Below are positions 35,831 to 44,603 of a DNA stretch of 64,000 bases, in pieces. The notes beneath the pieces were generated by a model that was not told where the DNA came from, did not search any database, and saw only the letters and a program-made list of their open reading frames with translations. The first letter of the stretch is position 1; each line of letters starts with the position of its first letter. This DNA is from SIG607 sp045592625 (GTDB taxonomy: Bacteria > Bacillota > Clostridia > Oscillospirales > Acutalibacteraceae): the NCBI GenBank assembly GCA_045592625.1, contig JAZNVC010000019.1, forward strand, positions 6,142 through 70,141. Reading direction: 5' to 3'. Both the position numbers and the translations under genes were made by a program.

Positions 35831-35897
35831 ATTAAAAAATTTTTAAAAGTTAATTTTTCTTTGTAATCAATTTTTATATTACAAAGGAGAAATTTTT

Positions 35898-35969
35898 ATG
35901 AAACACACTATTAATCGTGGAGATGTCTTTTATATAAAATATGTTGGTCCTATATTGACACGTGCGTGA
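35898..35969 (+). pseudogene. Truncated 5' end of a gene, possibly MazF/PemK-like
   Basis: An ATG with a good AAAGGAG site begins a 23-codon frame containing RGDVFYIK, which resembles the N-terminus of MazF/PemK-type toxins. It ends exactly at the junction with the duplicated spoIVB tail, so the rest of the gene has been lost. The family assignment rests on about seven residues and is weak. Confidence 0.4.
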
Positions 35970-36120
35970 GCGGCTCGCCCATTATCCAAAACGGAAAACT
36001 GGTAGGTGCCTTAACCCACGTGCTTATAGATAACCCCAAAAAAGGCTACGGCATATTTGCTGAAACAATGCTTGAAACCGCACAATCGGTATCGCAACAA
36101 AACTTAAAAGAAGCTTCATA
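35967..36120 (+). pseudogene. Orphan duplicate of the spoIVB 3' end
   Basis: These bases match 30917-31071 of spoIVB with about 15 differences in 155 (about 90% identity). The encoded tail differs from the real one at only three residues, so most changes are silent and the copy diverged under selection, probably in another strain or species. It lacks a start and the upstream gene, and marks the right edge of the island carrying the collagen-like gene. Confidence 0.9.
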
Positions 36121-36121
36121 G

Positions 36122-36174
36122 CCTTACCTTCCTCTGACGTGGAAGGTGGCACGGCATAGCCGTGACGGAAGGAG
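36122..36174. repeat. Intergenic palindromic repeat element
   Basis: CTTCC...GGAAGG arms around CACGGC-ATA-GCCGTG. The GTGGCACGG...CCGTGACGG core is like a dispersed intergenic repeat I remember from gut Clostridia genomes. Only one copy is visible here. It follows directly after the orphan spoIVB tail. Confidence 0.55.
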
Positions 36175-36258
36175 AAAAAAAACAATCTCTCCCTCAGTAT
36201 TTTTTATTTAAACTGTTTTGTAATAGTTATTTTAAAATTAGAATATAGTGAGAAAGTA

Positions 36259-36287
36259 TAGACAAAATAATATTGTTATGATATACT
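36259..36287 (+). promoter_or_regulatory. Promoter of the SPFH protein gene
   Basis: TAGACA (36259-36264) and TATACT (36282-36287), 17-base spacer; the ATG follows an AAGGAGG site. Confidence 0.6.
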
Positions 36288-36316
36288 TATGTTATAAATT
36301 CTAAGGAGGTTTTTAT

Positions 36317-37261
36317 ATGCCCTTTTTGATTAGCTTTTTCGTATTGGTTGTTTTGATTTTTGTGTTCTGTGTCAAAATTGTACCTCAGGCTCATGAATTT
36401 GTAATTGAACTTTTAGGTAAATACAGAACTACTTGGTCAGCAGGCATTCACTTTAAAATTCCTTTTATTGAACGAATAGCTAAGCGTGTCACACTAAAGG
36501 AACAGGTGCTTGATTCTCCTCCTCAGCCGGTTATTACTAAAGATAATGTAACAATGCAGATTGATACAGTTATTTATTATGCTATTTATGATGCTAAACT
36601 TTATGCATATGGTGCTGTTAATCCTATTTCTGCCCTTGCTAATCTTGCTGCTACTACACTTCGTAACCTGGTTGGTGAATTGGAGCTTGACGGTACTCTT
36701 ACTTCACGTGATACCATAAATGCAAAAATGACCGAGATTCTTGACGAAGCTACCGATAAATGGGGAATAAAGGTTCACCGTGTTGAACTTAAAAATATTA
36801 TTCCTCCGACAGAAATTCAGAATGCAATGGAAAAGCAGATGAAGGCAGAGCGTGACAGACGTGAAACCTTGCTTCAGGCAGAGGGTCATAAGGCTGCTGC
36901 CGTTACCAGAGCAGAGGGTGAAAAACAGGCTATGATTCTGGCTGCAGAAGGTGAAAGAGACGCCCGTATTGCCAGAGCAGAAGGTGAAGCAAAGGCGATT
37001 TATCTTGCTAAAAAGGCAGAGGCTGACGGTCTTGCTGCTTTAATGGAAGCGGGAATAGACAGTGCTGTGCTGGAACTCAAAAAGTATGAAGCGTTAGTTT
37101 CTATGAGCAACGGCAGAGCTTCTAAAATTATAGTTCCTACCGATGCTGTCAATATGACAAAATCGAACGTTATATTCTCTGAAACAACAGGACTGGGCGA
37201 TACTACTCCTGAAGCAGTTGACCCTCCAAAACCCAAAAAGAATGACCCTTGCTGTGATTAA
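36317..37261 (+). CDS. SPFH/band 7 domain protein (stomatin-like)
   Basis: 314 residues. One N-terminal membrane segment (about 3-25), a band 7 domain (about 25-185) and a long charged coiled-coil rich in AEGE repeats (about 190-260), the QmcA/stomatin layout. Such proteins oligomerise in membranes and act as scaffolds for proteases or lipid domains. No NfeD partner is adjacent, although that pairing is common. Confidence 0.92.
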   Translation: MPFLISFFVLVVLIFVFCVKIVPQAHEFVIELLGKYRTTWSAGIHFKIPFIERIAKRVTLKEQVLDSPPQPVITKDNVTMQIDTVIYYAIYDAKLYAYGAVNPISALANLAATTLRNLVGELELDGTLTSRDTINAKMTEILDEATDKWGIKVHRVELKNIIPPTEIQNAMEKQMKAERDRRETLLQAEGHKAAAVTRAEGEKQAMILAAEGERDARIARAEGEAKAIYLAKKAEADGLAALMEAGIDSAVLELKKYEALVSMSNGRASKIIVPTDAVNMTKSNVIFSETTGLGDTTPEAVDPPKPKKNDPCCD

Positions 37262-37275
37262 AAATAAGACCGATC

Positions 37276-37312
37276 GGGAGAAACTTTGCAAAGAAGTTTC
37301 TCCCAATTTTTT
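37276..37312 (+). terminator. Terminator after the SPFH gene
   Basis: Stem GGGAGAAACTT / AAGTTTCTCCC, seven-base loop, T7 tail. Confidence 0.9.
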
Positions 37313-37390
37313 TAACCTATAATGAATATTAATTTCGCATCGTTAATATATATTACTGTGCTCAAGTATTAAAAAAGAGAGGTATTAATT

Positions 37391-38920
37391 ATGGATTTAA
37401 AGATTATAAGACAACCCATAACTATTAATGATGCTGTGTATAGCAACAGCGGAGAGATTCCCATTGACGAGGATTTTCAGTTGCCCGACTATTTTGCTGA
37501 AATAAATAAAATGTTAAAATGCAAATGTGAGGGTCGTATAACATCAAAGTCAGTAAACGGTATGAGTATCGTAGTTGACGGTCACGTATGCATAAATTTA
37601 ATGTATTGCGACAAGGAAGGTAATTTATATAGTTATGAGCATATTTTCCCCTTTAGCAAGACCTTTGACGTATCAGAAGATTTAACAGGAGCTATAATTG
37701 AAGCATCCCTTAAAAATGAATATATTAATTGTAGAGTGGTAACCGAAAGAAAGGTTTCGGTACACGGTGCATTAACTGCTTACGTTAAAGCTATACTTAT
37801 GAAAAATTACGAAGTGGTTGCTGATATTGAGGAAGATAAAATACAAATAGACAGAAAAGAAATACCGGCTCTTAATTCCATAGGTAATGCTGAAAAGAAT
37901 ATGCTTTTGGAAGAAGAACTTACTCTGTCTTCCGGTCAGCCGTCTATAGTTAACGTTTTAAGATATAGCGCCTTTCCCACGGTTACCGAAGCAAAAACCT
38001 TAAAAAACAAAGTTTCTGTTAAAGGTAATCTTGCGGTAACGGTGCTGTATCGCGGCGAAAAGCAATGTGCTGTATATAAAAGTGTAGTTCCTTTTAGTCA
38101 AATACTGGAAATTAATGGAGTGTTTGACGAATGTGTTTGCTCTGCAAAGGTTAATCTCTGCTATCTTGAGGTTAAACCTATAGTAAGTAATAACGAACAA
38201 CGTACCATGCAACTAAGTGCAAAACTGAACGTGTGCGTTAAAAGTTTTTGTGATGAAAAAATACCTGTTATAAGTGACCTATATTCTACCGATTATGAAG
38301 TAGATATAAAAAAACGAGATATTAATATTGAAAGAGTTTTAGGACATATTGGTGACAACTATATGTTTAAGTCAACTCTTGATTTCGGTGACGCACAGAT
38401 TAACAATATAATCGATTCATGGTGTGACACAGAAATTATTAACTGTGCCATTAATGACGGTTCGCTAGTAGTCAAGGCAACTGTAAATATTTGCATTTTG
38501 GCAATGGACAGCGATGGTTTGGTATCTTTTTTTGAGAAAAAACAAGAATTTACATATAAAAGGCCGCTTGACTATGAAATTAGCGGTAAACTAAATTGCG
38601 ATGCTGTTTTTGAACCTATCAGTATCTCTTATACGTTACTAAATGATAACAACATTGAATATAGAATTGAATATAGAATTAATGTATCACTATGCGAAGA
38701 AAAAACATATCCAATGTTATATGAAATCGGTTATAATGAAAAAAATAAAATTGCAAAGCGACAGGATTGTTCTATGATAATTTATTTTGCCAATGAGGGA
38801 GAGAGAGTTTGGGATATAGCAAAAATGTATAATTCTGATATTAATCAGGTAAGGCAAATAAATACAATAAACGGCGAAACGATAGATGAGGATAGACAAA
38901 TTTTAATCCCGATTATTTAA
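37391..38920 (+). CDS. DUF3794 (SPOCS) and LysM domain protein, probable spore coat/cortex protein
   Basis: 509 residues with three successive beta-rich SPOCS/DUF3794 units (about 30-140, 185-290 and 315-430) and one C-terminal LysM domain (about 458-508, ANEGERVWDIAKMYN...IDEDRQILIPI). DUF3794 occurs in spore coat or exosporium morphogenesis proteins, and LysM binds peptidoglycan, so it probably links the coat to the cortex. No signal peptide, as expected for a mother-cell protein. The GAGAGG site and ATG are clear. Confidence 0.88.
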   Translation: MDLKIIRQPITINDAVYSNSGEIPIDEDFQLPDYFAEINKMLKCKCEGRITSKSVNGMSIVVDGHVCINLMYCDKEGNLYSYEHIFPFSKTFDVSEDLTGAIIEASLKNEYINCRVVTERKVSVHGALTAYVKAILMKNYEVVADIEEDKIQIDRKEIPALNSIGNAEKNMLLEEELTLSSGQPSIVNVLRYSAFPTVTEAKTLKNKVSVKGNLAVTVLYRGEKQCAVYKSVVPFSQILEINGVFDECVCSAKVNLCYLEVKPIVSNNEQRTMQLSAKLNVCVKSFCDEKIPVISDLYSTDYEVDIKKRDINIERVLGHIGDNYMFKSTLDFGDAQINNIIDSWCDTEIINCAINDGSLVVKATVNICILAMDSDGLVSFFEKKQEFTYKRPLDYEISGKLNCDAVFEPISISYTLLNDNNIEYRIEYRINVSLCEEKTYPMLYEIGYNEKNKIAKRQDCSMIIYFANEGERVWDIAKMYNSDINQVRQINTINGETIDEDRQILIPII

Positions 38921-38923
38921 CGT

Positions 38924-38958
38924 AAAGTACGGCATACTAAAAAGTATGCCGTACTTTT
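38924..38958 (+). terminator. Terminator after the DUF3794-LysM gene
   Basis: Perfect 15-bp stem AAAGTACGGCATACT / AGTATGCCGTACTTT with AAAA loop; short T tail. Confidence 0.85.
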
Positions 38959-38963
38959 ATGCC

Positions 38964-38991
38964 TTGACACTAAAGATAATTGATGTATAAT
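38964..38991 (+). promoter_or_regulatory. Promoter of the DUF2156-GNAT operon
   Basis: TTGACA (38964-38969) and TATAAT (38986-38991), both consensus, with a 16-base spacer. Confidence 0.8.
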
Positions 38992-39023
38992 TATTTTGTA
39001 AATTAAAAAAGGAGGGAAGAACG

Positions 39024-39905
39024 TTGGAGTTTAAATCGGTAACAGAAAAGGACATACCTTTAATAAGAAGCTTTTTGGACGAATTCAATGAGTATTCCTG
39101 TGAATTTTCCGCTATTAACTTACTTGTTTGGCAGGAATATTTTGGTTTTGGTTTTTGCGTTGAAGACGGTATGCTTTTCAGCAAAAACTGCGTGGGTGGC
39201 AGAACCTCCTTCGGTATCCCATTTTCAAAAGATATGCCAAAAGCTATTGCTAAGTTAAGGGAGTATTGCAAGGAAAATGACCTTAAATTATTACTTTTCG
39301 GTGGAAAGGGAGAGAGATTCGACCTACTTAACGGTCAGATGAACGGTTCATTTACCTATACACCTATACGCGATTCCTTTGAATATATTTATAATGTATC
39401 CGATTTAATGCATCTTTCAGGTAAAAAGTATCACTCCAAGAGAAATCACATTTCTGCATTTAAAAAGAAGTATAATTGGTGCTATGAAAAATTAGGTAAA
39501 AATAATAGCGAAGACGTATTAAAAATGCTTTATCATTGGTATAACTGTTATACCGAGAAGAGTGCTGATTCTATGGAAACCGAAAAAATCGGCATTACAA
39601 GGCTTATTAAAGAGTATAGCATTGAAGGTATAAAGGGCGGTGTTTTAAGGGTTGACGGAAACATAATTGCCTTTACTCTCGGCTGTGAAATTTCCGACGC
39701 CGTATTTGACGTTAATTTCGAAAAAGCACTTGTTGAGTTTGACGGTGCCTATGCTATGATAAACAATCAGTTTGTTCTTAATGAATTATCCGATTACACT
39801 TATATTAACCGCGAGGAAGATATGGGAATAGAAGGACTCAGAAAAGCAAAACTTTCCTATAAACCTGCCATTTTGCTTGAAAAGTATATTATGGAGGAAG
39901 TTTAA
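39024..39905 (+). CDS. DUF2156 (phosphatidylglycerol lysyltransferase C-terminal-like) protein
   Basis: 293 residues, two GNAT-like halves. GKKYHSKRNHISAFKKKY and the C-terminal NREEDMGIEGLRKAKLSYKP are typical of the DUF2156 family, related to the aminoacyl-tRNA-using domain of MprF, but there is no membrane part. TTG start, GGAGGGAAG upstream. It may transfer an aminoacyl or acyl group; substrate unknown. Overlaps the next gene by one base. Confidence 0.85.
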   Translation: MEFKSVTEKDIPLIRSFLDEFNEYSCEFSAINLLVWQEYFGFGFCVEDGMLFSKNCVGGRTSFGIPFSKDMPKAIAKLREYCKENDLKLLLFGGKGERFDLLNGQMNGSFTYTPIRDSFEYIYNVSDLMHLSGKKYHSKRNHISAFKKKYNWCYEKLGKNNSEDVLKMLYHWYNCYTEKSADSMETEKIGITRLIKEYSIEGIKGGVLRVDGNIIAFTLGCEISDAVFDVNFEKALVEFDGAYAMINNQFVLNELSDYTYINREEDMGIEGLRKAKLSYKPAILLEKYIMEEV

Positions 39906-40630
39906 TGATAACCATACGCGAACAATGCGAAAAACTATACATTGAAGCCTTTAAAGATGATTTAGAATTTACAGAGCTTCTTTTTGATACTCTTTTTGAT
40001 GGTTCTTGCAGATACCTACTGAATAATGACAGAGTTGTATCTATGCTTTTTGCTGTTGACGTAAAACTGAATGAAAATAAGGGTAAATATGTATATGCAG
40101 TTGCTACTGATGAAAATATGCGTGGCAAAGGTTATATGAGGATTTTGTTCGATAAAATCACAGATGAATTCAGCAAAGATTATGATTTTTTATGTCTTAA
40201 GCCTATGAGCGATAGTTTATTTTTGTTTTACGAAAAGCTTGGTTTTGAGAGATGTTTTAAAAAAAGCAAAATTTTAAAAAAGGTGCCAAAAAACAACCCA
40301 CAACTTGTTTTAGTAGATAACTTAGAAGATATTAAAACAATAAGAAAAAAGCTTCTGAATGAAAATTATGTTGAATATAGCGACGATTTTTATAAACTTA
40401 TTCTATCCTATTGCAATGCGTACTGTAATGACATAAAAAACCCATCAGTATTTGTGGTAAGGGAGAAAATTTCTCTAAAGATTAAAGAAGTACTCGGTAA
40501 CCCGGAATGTTTACCAAAAGATTATAATGATAAAGAACTTTTGACAATGGGTAATGGTTTTGATTTTGCTATGATAAAGAGTCTTGGCAATAAAAAATTA
40601 AGTGGATATTTAGGGTTTGCTCTAGATTAA
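39905..40630 (+). CDS. GNAT family N-acetyltransferase
   Basis: 241 residues. The acetyl-CoA loop motif VYAVATDENMRGKGYMRILF and the following FYEKLGFE are clear in residues 50-120; the C-terminal half (about 130-240) is not recognised and may be a substrate domain. Translationally coupled to the DUF2156 gene, suggesting a shared pathway. Confidence 0.83.
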   Translation: MITIREQCEKLYIEAFKDDLEFTELLFDTLFDGSCRYLLNNDRVVSMLFAVDVKLNENKGKYVYAVATDENMRGKGYMRILFDKITDEFSKDYDFLCLKPMSDSLFLFYEKLGFERCFKKSKILKKVPKNNPQLVLVDNLEDIKTIRKKLLNENYVEYSDDFYKLILSYCNAYCNDIKNPSVFVVREKISLKIKEVLGNPECLPKDYNDKELLTMGNGFDFAMIKSLGNKKLSGYLGFALD

Positions 40631-40660
40631 AAGACCTTGAACCAATGGGTTCAAGGTCTT
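40631..40660. terminator. Bidirectional terminator
   Basis: 13-bp stem AAGACCTTGAACC / GGTTCAAGGTCTT with a short loop, between converging genes. Confidence 0.85.
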
Positions 40661-40664
40661 AATT

Positions 40665-41492
40665 TTATATATCAAGTTTTGTTTCACGGGCATAATAAAA
40701 AATATACTGTTGGGCTATACCGGCATAGCCTGTTGCACATTCGGGAAAGTTACCGTCAAATAAAACCGTTAAAGCACGTTTTATCCAAACATCTTTAGGG
40801 CAGACATCAATATGTCCCATGCCGAAAAGAAGTGTGCAGTCGGCAACCTTTTCGCCTACGCCGTATATTTTAGTAAGCTCCTGACGTGCATCGTCGCTGT
40901 CAAGTTTCTTTATTTTTTCAAGATTTATTTCGCCTGAACTTACTTTTTTGGCGGCGTCCAAAATATATTTTGCTCGAAATCCGCTTCTTAGCGGTGCCAA
41001 ATCTTCCAGTGTTAGATTTGCAATTACATCGGCAGAAGGGAAGGAGTAACTATTAATAAGCTTTTTGCCGAAGGATGAGCAAAGTCGGTCAATTATTCCT
41101 TTTATTCTGGGAATATTGTTATTCTGAGATATTATAAAAGAACAAAGGGCTTCCCAGGGTTCTTGGGTTAAAATACGAATGCCTTTGCCATAGTTTAAGG
41201 CTGTTTTAAGTGTTTTATTAGTTGAGAATGCGGTATTGATTTCTTGATAATTTCTGCCTAAATCAAAGTAATTGTACCAAAAGTTTTCAAATTCGTCATG
41301 ACTTACATTTTCCAAAACGATTTCATCATGGTCTTGCCATAAAATAATTTCTTTATCTTTTACAACACCGTACCACTTGCCGTCTTCGCTTTTGTTGAAC
41401 CTAAAACATTGGCCGCAATTAAATGTTTTTTCCAAATCAAAAAGCTCGTTTTCACTTATGTAAACATTGTTGTTTTTAAAGGTGTAATTCAT
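40665..41492 (-). CDS. 8-oxoguanine DNA glycosylase/AP lyase (OGG1/AlkA type HhH-GPD)
   Basis: 275 residues. N-terminal OGG domain (FNCGQCFRFN, about 22-32), then HhH-GPD with the hairpin YGVGEKVADCTLLFGMGHIDVCPKDVWIKRAL; the aspartate in CPKDVW is catalytic, and the lysine of SGFRAKYI is near the usual lyase position. It excises oxidised or alkylated bases. Convergent with the GNAT gene. DNA-3-methyladenine glycosylase is the alternative name for the fold. Confidence 0.88.
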   Translation of the reverse strand: MNYTFKNNNVYISENELFDLEKTFNCGQCFRFNKSEDGKWYGVVKDKEIILWQDHDEIVLENVSHDEFENFWYNYFDLGRNYQEINTAFSTNKTLKTALNYGKGIRILTQEPWEALCSFIISQNNNIPRIKGIIDRLCSSFGKKLINSYSFPSADVIANLTLEDLAPLRSGFRAKYILDAAKKVSSGEINLEKIKKLDSDDARQELTKIYGVGEKVADCTLLFGMGHIDVCPKDVWIKRALTVLFDGNFPECATGYAGIAQQYIFYYARETKLDI

Positions 41493-41728
41493 TATAGTTT
41501 TCCTTTCGATTACTCTAAATCATTTTAACATAGATTTATCGAAAAATAAAGAAAAACGTAAAATTAAGTTTACATAATGTCATAAAATAATAATTTTTTG
41601 TTTACAAACCCCTTGATTTAATGGGATTTATTATAGTTATGAACCGAGTTATTGACATTTTTATGTAAACCTGAATAATATTTTTTTAAACTGTAAAAAA
41701 TAAAATTATTAAAGAATGGAGGCAGAAA

Positions 41729-42007
41729 ATGGTTAAGGGTGTTAATAAAACTATAATTGAAATTACTAATACGGGAAACAAATTATTTAACAGGGTTATC
41801 TTGTTTGTATCGCCCGAATATGTAGATAAATCTGATAAAAAACTTACTGATGAGGCACAAGCATTAATAAAACGACTGGAAGCAATGGGCAGCGAATCAT
41901 TACGCCAGGCGGTAAAAAGAGAGAAAAAGAGAAAAAGAAAAATTGTTTTGTTCTCATTAACGGGGGCATTGTTGTTAGTAACGGCGGTTTTATTCTTTAT
42001 TTTGTAA
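41729..42007 (+). CDS. Small C-tail-anchored protein of unknown function
   Basis: 92 residues: soluble N-terminus, very basic KREKKRKRK stretch near 65-73 and one C-terminal membrane helix. The ATG follows GGAGG. No family recognised. It is flanked by a terminator and by a 236-base upstream gap with TTGACA near 41654 that may be its promoter. Confidence 0.65.
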   Translation: MVKGVNKTIIEITNTGNKLFNRVILFVSPEYVDKSDKKLTDEAQALIKRLEAMGSESLRQAVKREKKRKRKIVLFSLTGALLLVTAVLFFIL

Positions 42008-42020
42008 ACAAACTTTTAAA

Positions 42021-42056
42021 AAAGCAAGTAAAAGCGGTATTTACTTGCTTTTTTTA
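42021..42056 (+). terminator. Terminator after the small anchored protein
   Basis: Stem AAAGCAAGTAAA / TTTACTTGCTTT, seven-base loop, T-rich tail. Confidence 0.88.
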
Positions 42057-42104
42057 GTCATTTAATGTATAATTATACAGTACAAACAGAAAGTTGGTGT
42101 CGAA

Positions 42105-42818
42105 TTGACAAAATTAGGGATGAAAGTATTTTCAAGGTTTGCTTTAGGTACCGTAATGTGCTTAATTGTCTTTTTTTCTTTTAACTTTGCTATTACGGCA
42201 GGTTTTAGTGATGTGGTAGGTCAAAAGGTTTATTTTTATAATGAAGAAATCGGTAAAGAGGTTCAGGTTTGCTATCATAATGCTGACGGTACGCCTAATG
42301 AAGACTGTAAATGTGATGAATATGATGCGGCAAGACTAAATTCTATTGCAGATAAAAAACTGTCAGAAAGAATGCAGAATATTTCGCTTATATTGGCTCA
42401 AATCTTTTCATTCGTTATGATTACGGGCATTCTTTGCGGTACGATTTGGGAAATGGGTAATAAAGATATTTCTGCAGTAAAACAGGGAAGAGTAAGTGAA
42501 AATAAGCTTCGGGGACTGTTTATAGGTTTAATTGCTGCTATTCCTTCGCTGATAGTCTTTGTGCTTCTTTTGCTTTCAAATGCAGAGATTTTAAACCCTG
42601 CCTTTCTTGATACATATAGATTGCTTAATTCACAGTTCCATTATGTTATCACTCTTATATATGCAGGTGCATCAAATGCAGCACAGTTATCTTTTGGTAA
42701 AATAGCATTTCTTGGTGCTTTACATTTGTATTTACCGCTGATTTCGTTAATATCTTATTATTTTGGATATAAAGACATTAATTTGATTGAAATAATTACG
42801 TTTAAAAAGAAGGTGTAA
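42105..42818 (+). CDS. Multi-pass membrane protein of unknown function
   Basis: 237 residues with about five membrane helices and an outer loop (about 45-75) containing cysteines. TTG at 42105 is used as start; ATG at 42120 is possible but has poorer ribosome-site spacing. Next gene five bases on is a YesL-like membrane protein, so the two probably form a pair. Family not recognised. Confidence 0.65.
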   Translation: MTKLGMKVFSRFALGTVMCLIVFFSFNFAITAGFSDVVGQKVYFYNEEIGKEVQVCYHNADGTPNEDCKCDEYDAARLNSIADKKLSERMQNISLILAQIFSFVMITGILCGTIWEMGNKDISAVKQGRVSENKLRGLFIGLIAAIPSLIVFVLLLLSNAEILNPAFLDTYRLLNSQFHYVITLIYAGASNAAQLSFGKIAFLGALHLYLPLISLISYYFGYKDINLIEIITFKKKV

Positions 42819-42823
42819 TAATT

Positions 42824-43621
42824 ATGGGATTATTTTATAATTATAATAAAGAGGGTCCCGGCATTAGCAAAAACGGACCGAAAAAGCGTACTTTTATTGT
42901 ATTTTTTGAAACCTTTTTCAGAAATGTATGGAAGCTTATTCCCGTAAGTTTTATGTATTGCCTTTTATTTATAATACCTGGATTTTCTGCAGTTGGAATT
43001 ACCTATGTTACCCGCAGTCTTTCCCGTGACCGTCACACCTTCGGAGTATCCGATTTCTTTCTTGCTATAAAGAAAAATTGGAAGCAGGCGCTATGTGTAG
43101 GATTTTTAAATCATATTATTACGGCGTTTATATTGTTTGATATAAGCTTATTCCGTTATCTTTCGTTACAGGGGAAATTTTCTGGGCTTATAGGACTGGG
43201 AATTTCGGTATTTATTTTGTTAGTATTTATTACTATGAAATTTTATATTTATTTTATAGTAATAACCTTTGATATGAAGATAAAACAAATATATTTAAAT
43301 AGCTTCAAATTTTTTGTTTTAAATATGGCAAATAATATTGTAATGTTTATAGCTATCGGTCTTTACTGGGCACTTTGGTTCTTCCTTTTGACTTTTTTTG
43401 CCAGCAATGCTTTGGTAGCAGGAATTCTTGCCGTTGTTACAATATTCGTATATCCGACTTATCATTATCTTGTTGTTCAGTACGGAATATTCCAAAGTAT
43501 AAAAAAATATATGATAGACCCTTATTATGAAGAGCACCCTGATGCAGATATTGATAAACGCCGTAATTTAGGTCTGGACGTGGATGAAGAGGATATAGCA
43601 GATTTCGAAGATGTAATATAA
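42824..43621 (+). CDS. YesL/DUF624-like membrane protein
   Basis: 265 residues with about five helices and a C-terminal acidic tail. The start GPGISKNGPKKRTFIVFFETFFRNVWKLIPVSF resembles DUF624/YesL proteins, which often lie near carbohydrate transporters, though none is here. Follows the previous membrane gene after five bases and ends at a terminator. Confidence 0.72.
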   Translation: MGLFYNYNKEGPGISKNGPKKRTFIVFFETFFRNVWKLIPVSFMYCLLFIIPGFSAVGITYVTRSLSRDRHTFGVSDFFLAIKKNWKQALCVGFLNHIITAFILFDISLFRYLSLQGKFSGLIGLGISVFILLVFITMKFYIYFIVITFDMKIKQIYLNSFKFFVLNMANNIVMFIAIGLYWALWFFLLTFFASNALVAGILAVVTIFVYPTYHYLVVQYGIFQSIKKYMIDPYYEEHPDADIDKRRNLGLDVDEEDIADFEDVI

Positions 43622-43624
43622 TTA

Positions 43625-43653
43625 AAAAACACCCGATTTTTTCGGGTGTTTTT
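43625..43653. terminator. Bidirectional terminator
   Basis: Stem AAAAACACCCGA / TCGGGTGTTTTT with a five-base T loop; works on both strands. Confidence 0.88.
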
Positions 43654-43745
43654 ATATTAAAGGAGCTAAAAGTCGGTAATTCTATGGATAATGAAACATT
43701 ACCGCCGACAAACAGGATATCCAAAAATGTGCTCCTGTTAATAAT
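43654..43745 (-). ncRNA. Candidate structured small RNA ending at the shared terminator
   Basis: Between the HAD gene end and the terminator, the minus strand shows TTGTCA - 18 - TATATT (about 43745-43777), then a nested fold: GGAGC...GCTCC (43662-43666 with 43731-43735) enclosing GTCGG-TAAT...ATTA-CCG-CCGAC (43672-43680 with 43698-43709), and finally the terminator. No reading frame of note. Class unknown; strand chosen from the promoter-like boxes. Confidence 0.35.
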
Positions 43746-43787
43746 ATATGCAAGATTATTGCACAGTGACAAATAAAAGATTCATTA

Positions 43788-44561
43788 TCATTTTATAATT
43801 TCGCCGACACCATTCAAAATATATTTAGGTCTATACGGATATAGGTCTATATCCTCTTTTGCGGTAACGCCAGAAAGCACAAGTACTGTATCAACATTAG
43901 ATTCGATACCTGCAATAATATCGGTATCCATACGGTCACCGATAAAAGCTATATCCTGACTGTGACAATCAAGCTTTCTAAGACCGTGACGAAGCATTAA
44001 TGGGTTGGGCTTGCCTACAAAATATGCTTTTTTGCCTGTAGCTATTTCTATAGGTGATATAAGTGCTCCCGTAGCAGGCATAATACCTTTTTCGGAAGGG
44101 CCGGTGATATCGGGGTTTGTACCTATAAGTTTTGCACCATTTAACACTAATTGGATCGCTTTTTCTATTTTTTCAAAACTGTAGGTGCGAGTTTCACCTA
44201 CTACAACATAATCGGGATTGACATCATTCATATAAATGCCTTGGTCATAAAGTGCCTTTGTAAGTGCTGCTTCACCAATAACATATGCTGTACTGTTTGG
44301 TGCTTGGCTCCTCAAAAATATTGCAGTTGCCATTGCACTGGTGTAAAAATGGTCGGCACTAACTTGCAAACCCATTCTTGAAAGCTTCATGCTTAATTCA
44401 TGAGGTGTCTTTTCGGCACTATTTGTTAAAAAAACGAATTTTTTATTATTTTCAATAAGCCAATTAACAAATTCACTTACACCGTCTAAAATATTATTGC
44501 CGTGATATATAACACCGTCCATATCACATATAAAGCCTTTTTTACTTTTTAACTCATTCAT
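43788..44561 (-). CDS. HAD-IIA family hydrolase (NagD-like)
   Basis: 257 residues. Motif I ICDMDGVIYHG, motif II FLTNSAEKT, an inserted C2 cap domain and motif IV AFIGDRMDTDIIAG. NagD-type enzymes dephosphorylate nucleotides or small metabolites; substrate unknown. The start lies 42 bases after the end of the degV-like gene on the same strand. Confidence 0.92.
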   Translation of the reverse strand: MNELKSKKGFICDMDGVIYHGNNILDGVSEFVNWLIENNKKFVFLTNSAEKTPHELSMKLSRMGLQVSADHFYTSAMATAIFLRSQAPNSTAYVIGEAALTKALYDQGIYMNDVNPDYVVVGETRTYSFEKIEKAIQLVLNGAKLIGTNPDITGPSEKGIMPATGALISPIEIATGKKAYFVGKPNPLMLRHGLRKLDCHSQDIAFIGDRMDTDIIAGIESNVDTVLVLSGVTAKEDIDLYPYRPKYILNGVGEIIK

Positions 44562-44603
44562 TTTTTTTACCTTTTAAATCATATGGTGTGTAGTATATGA
44601 AAA

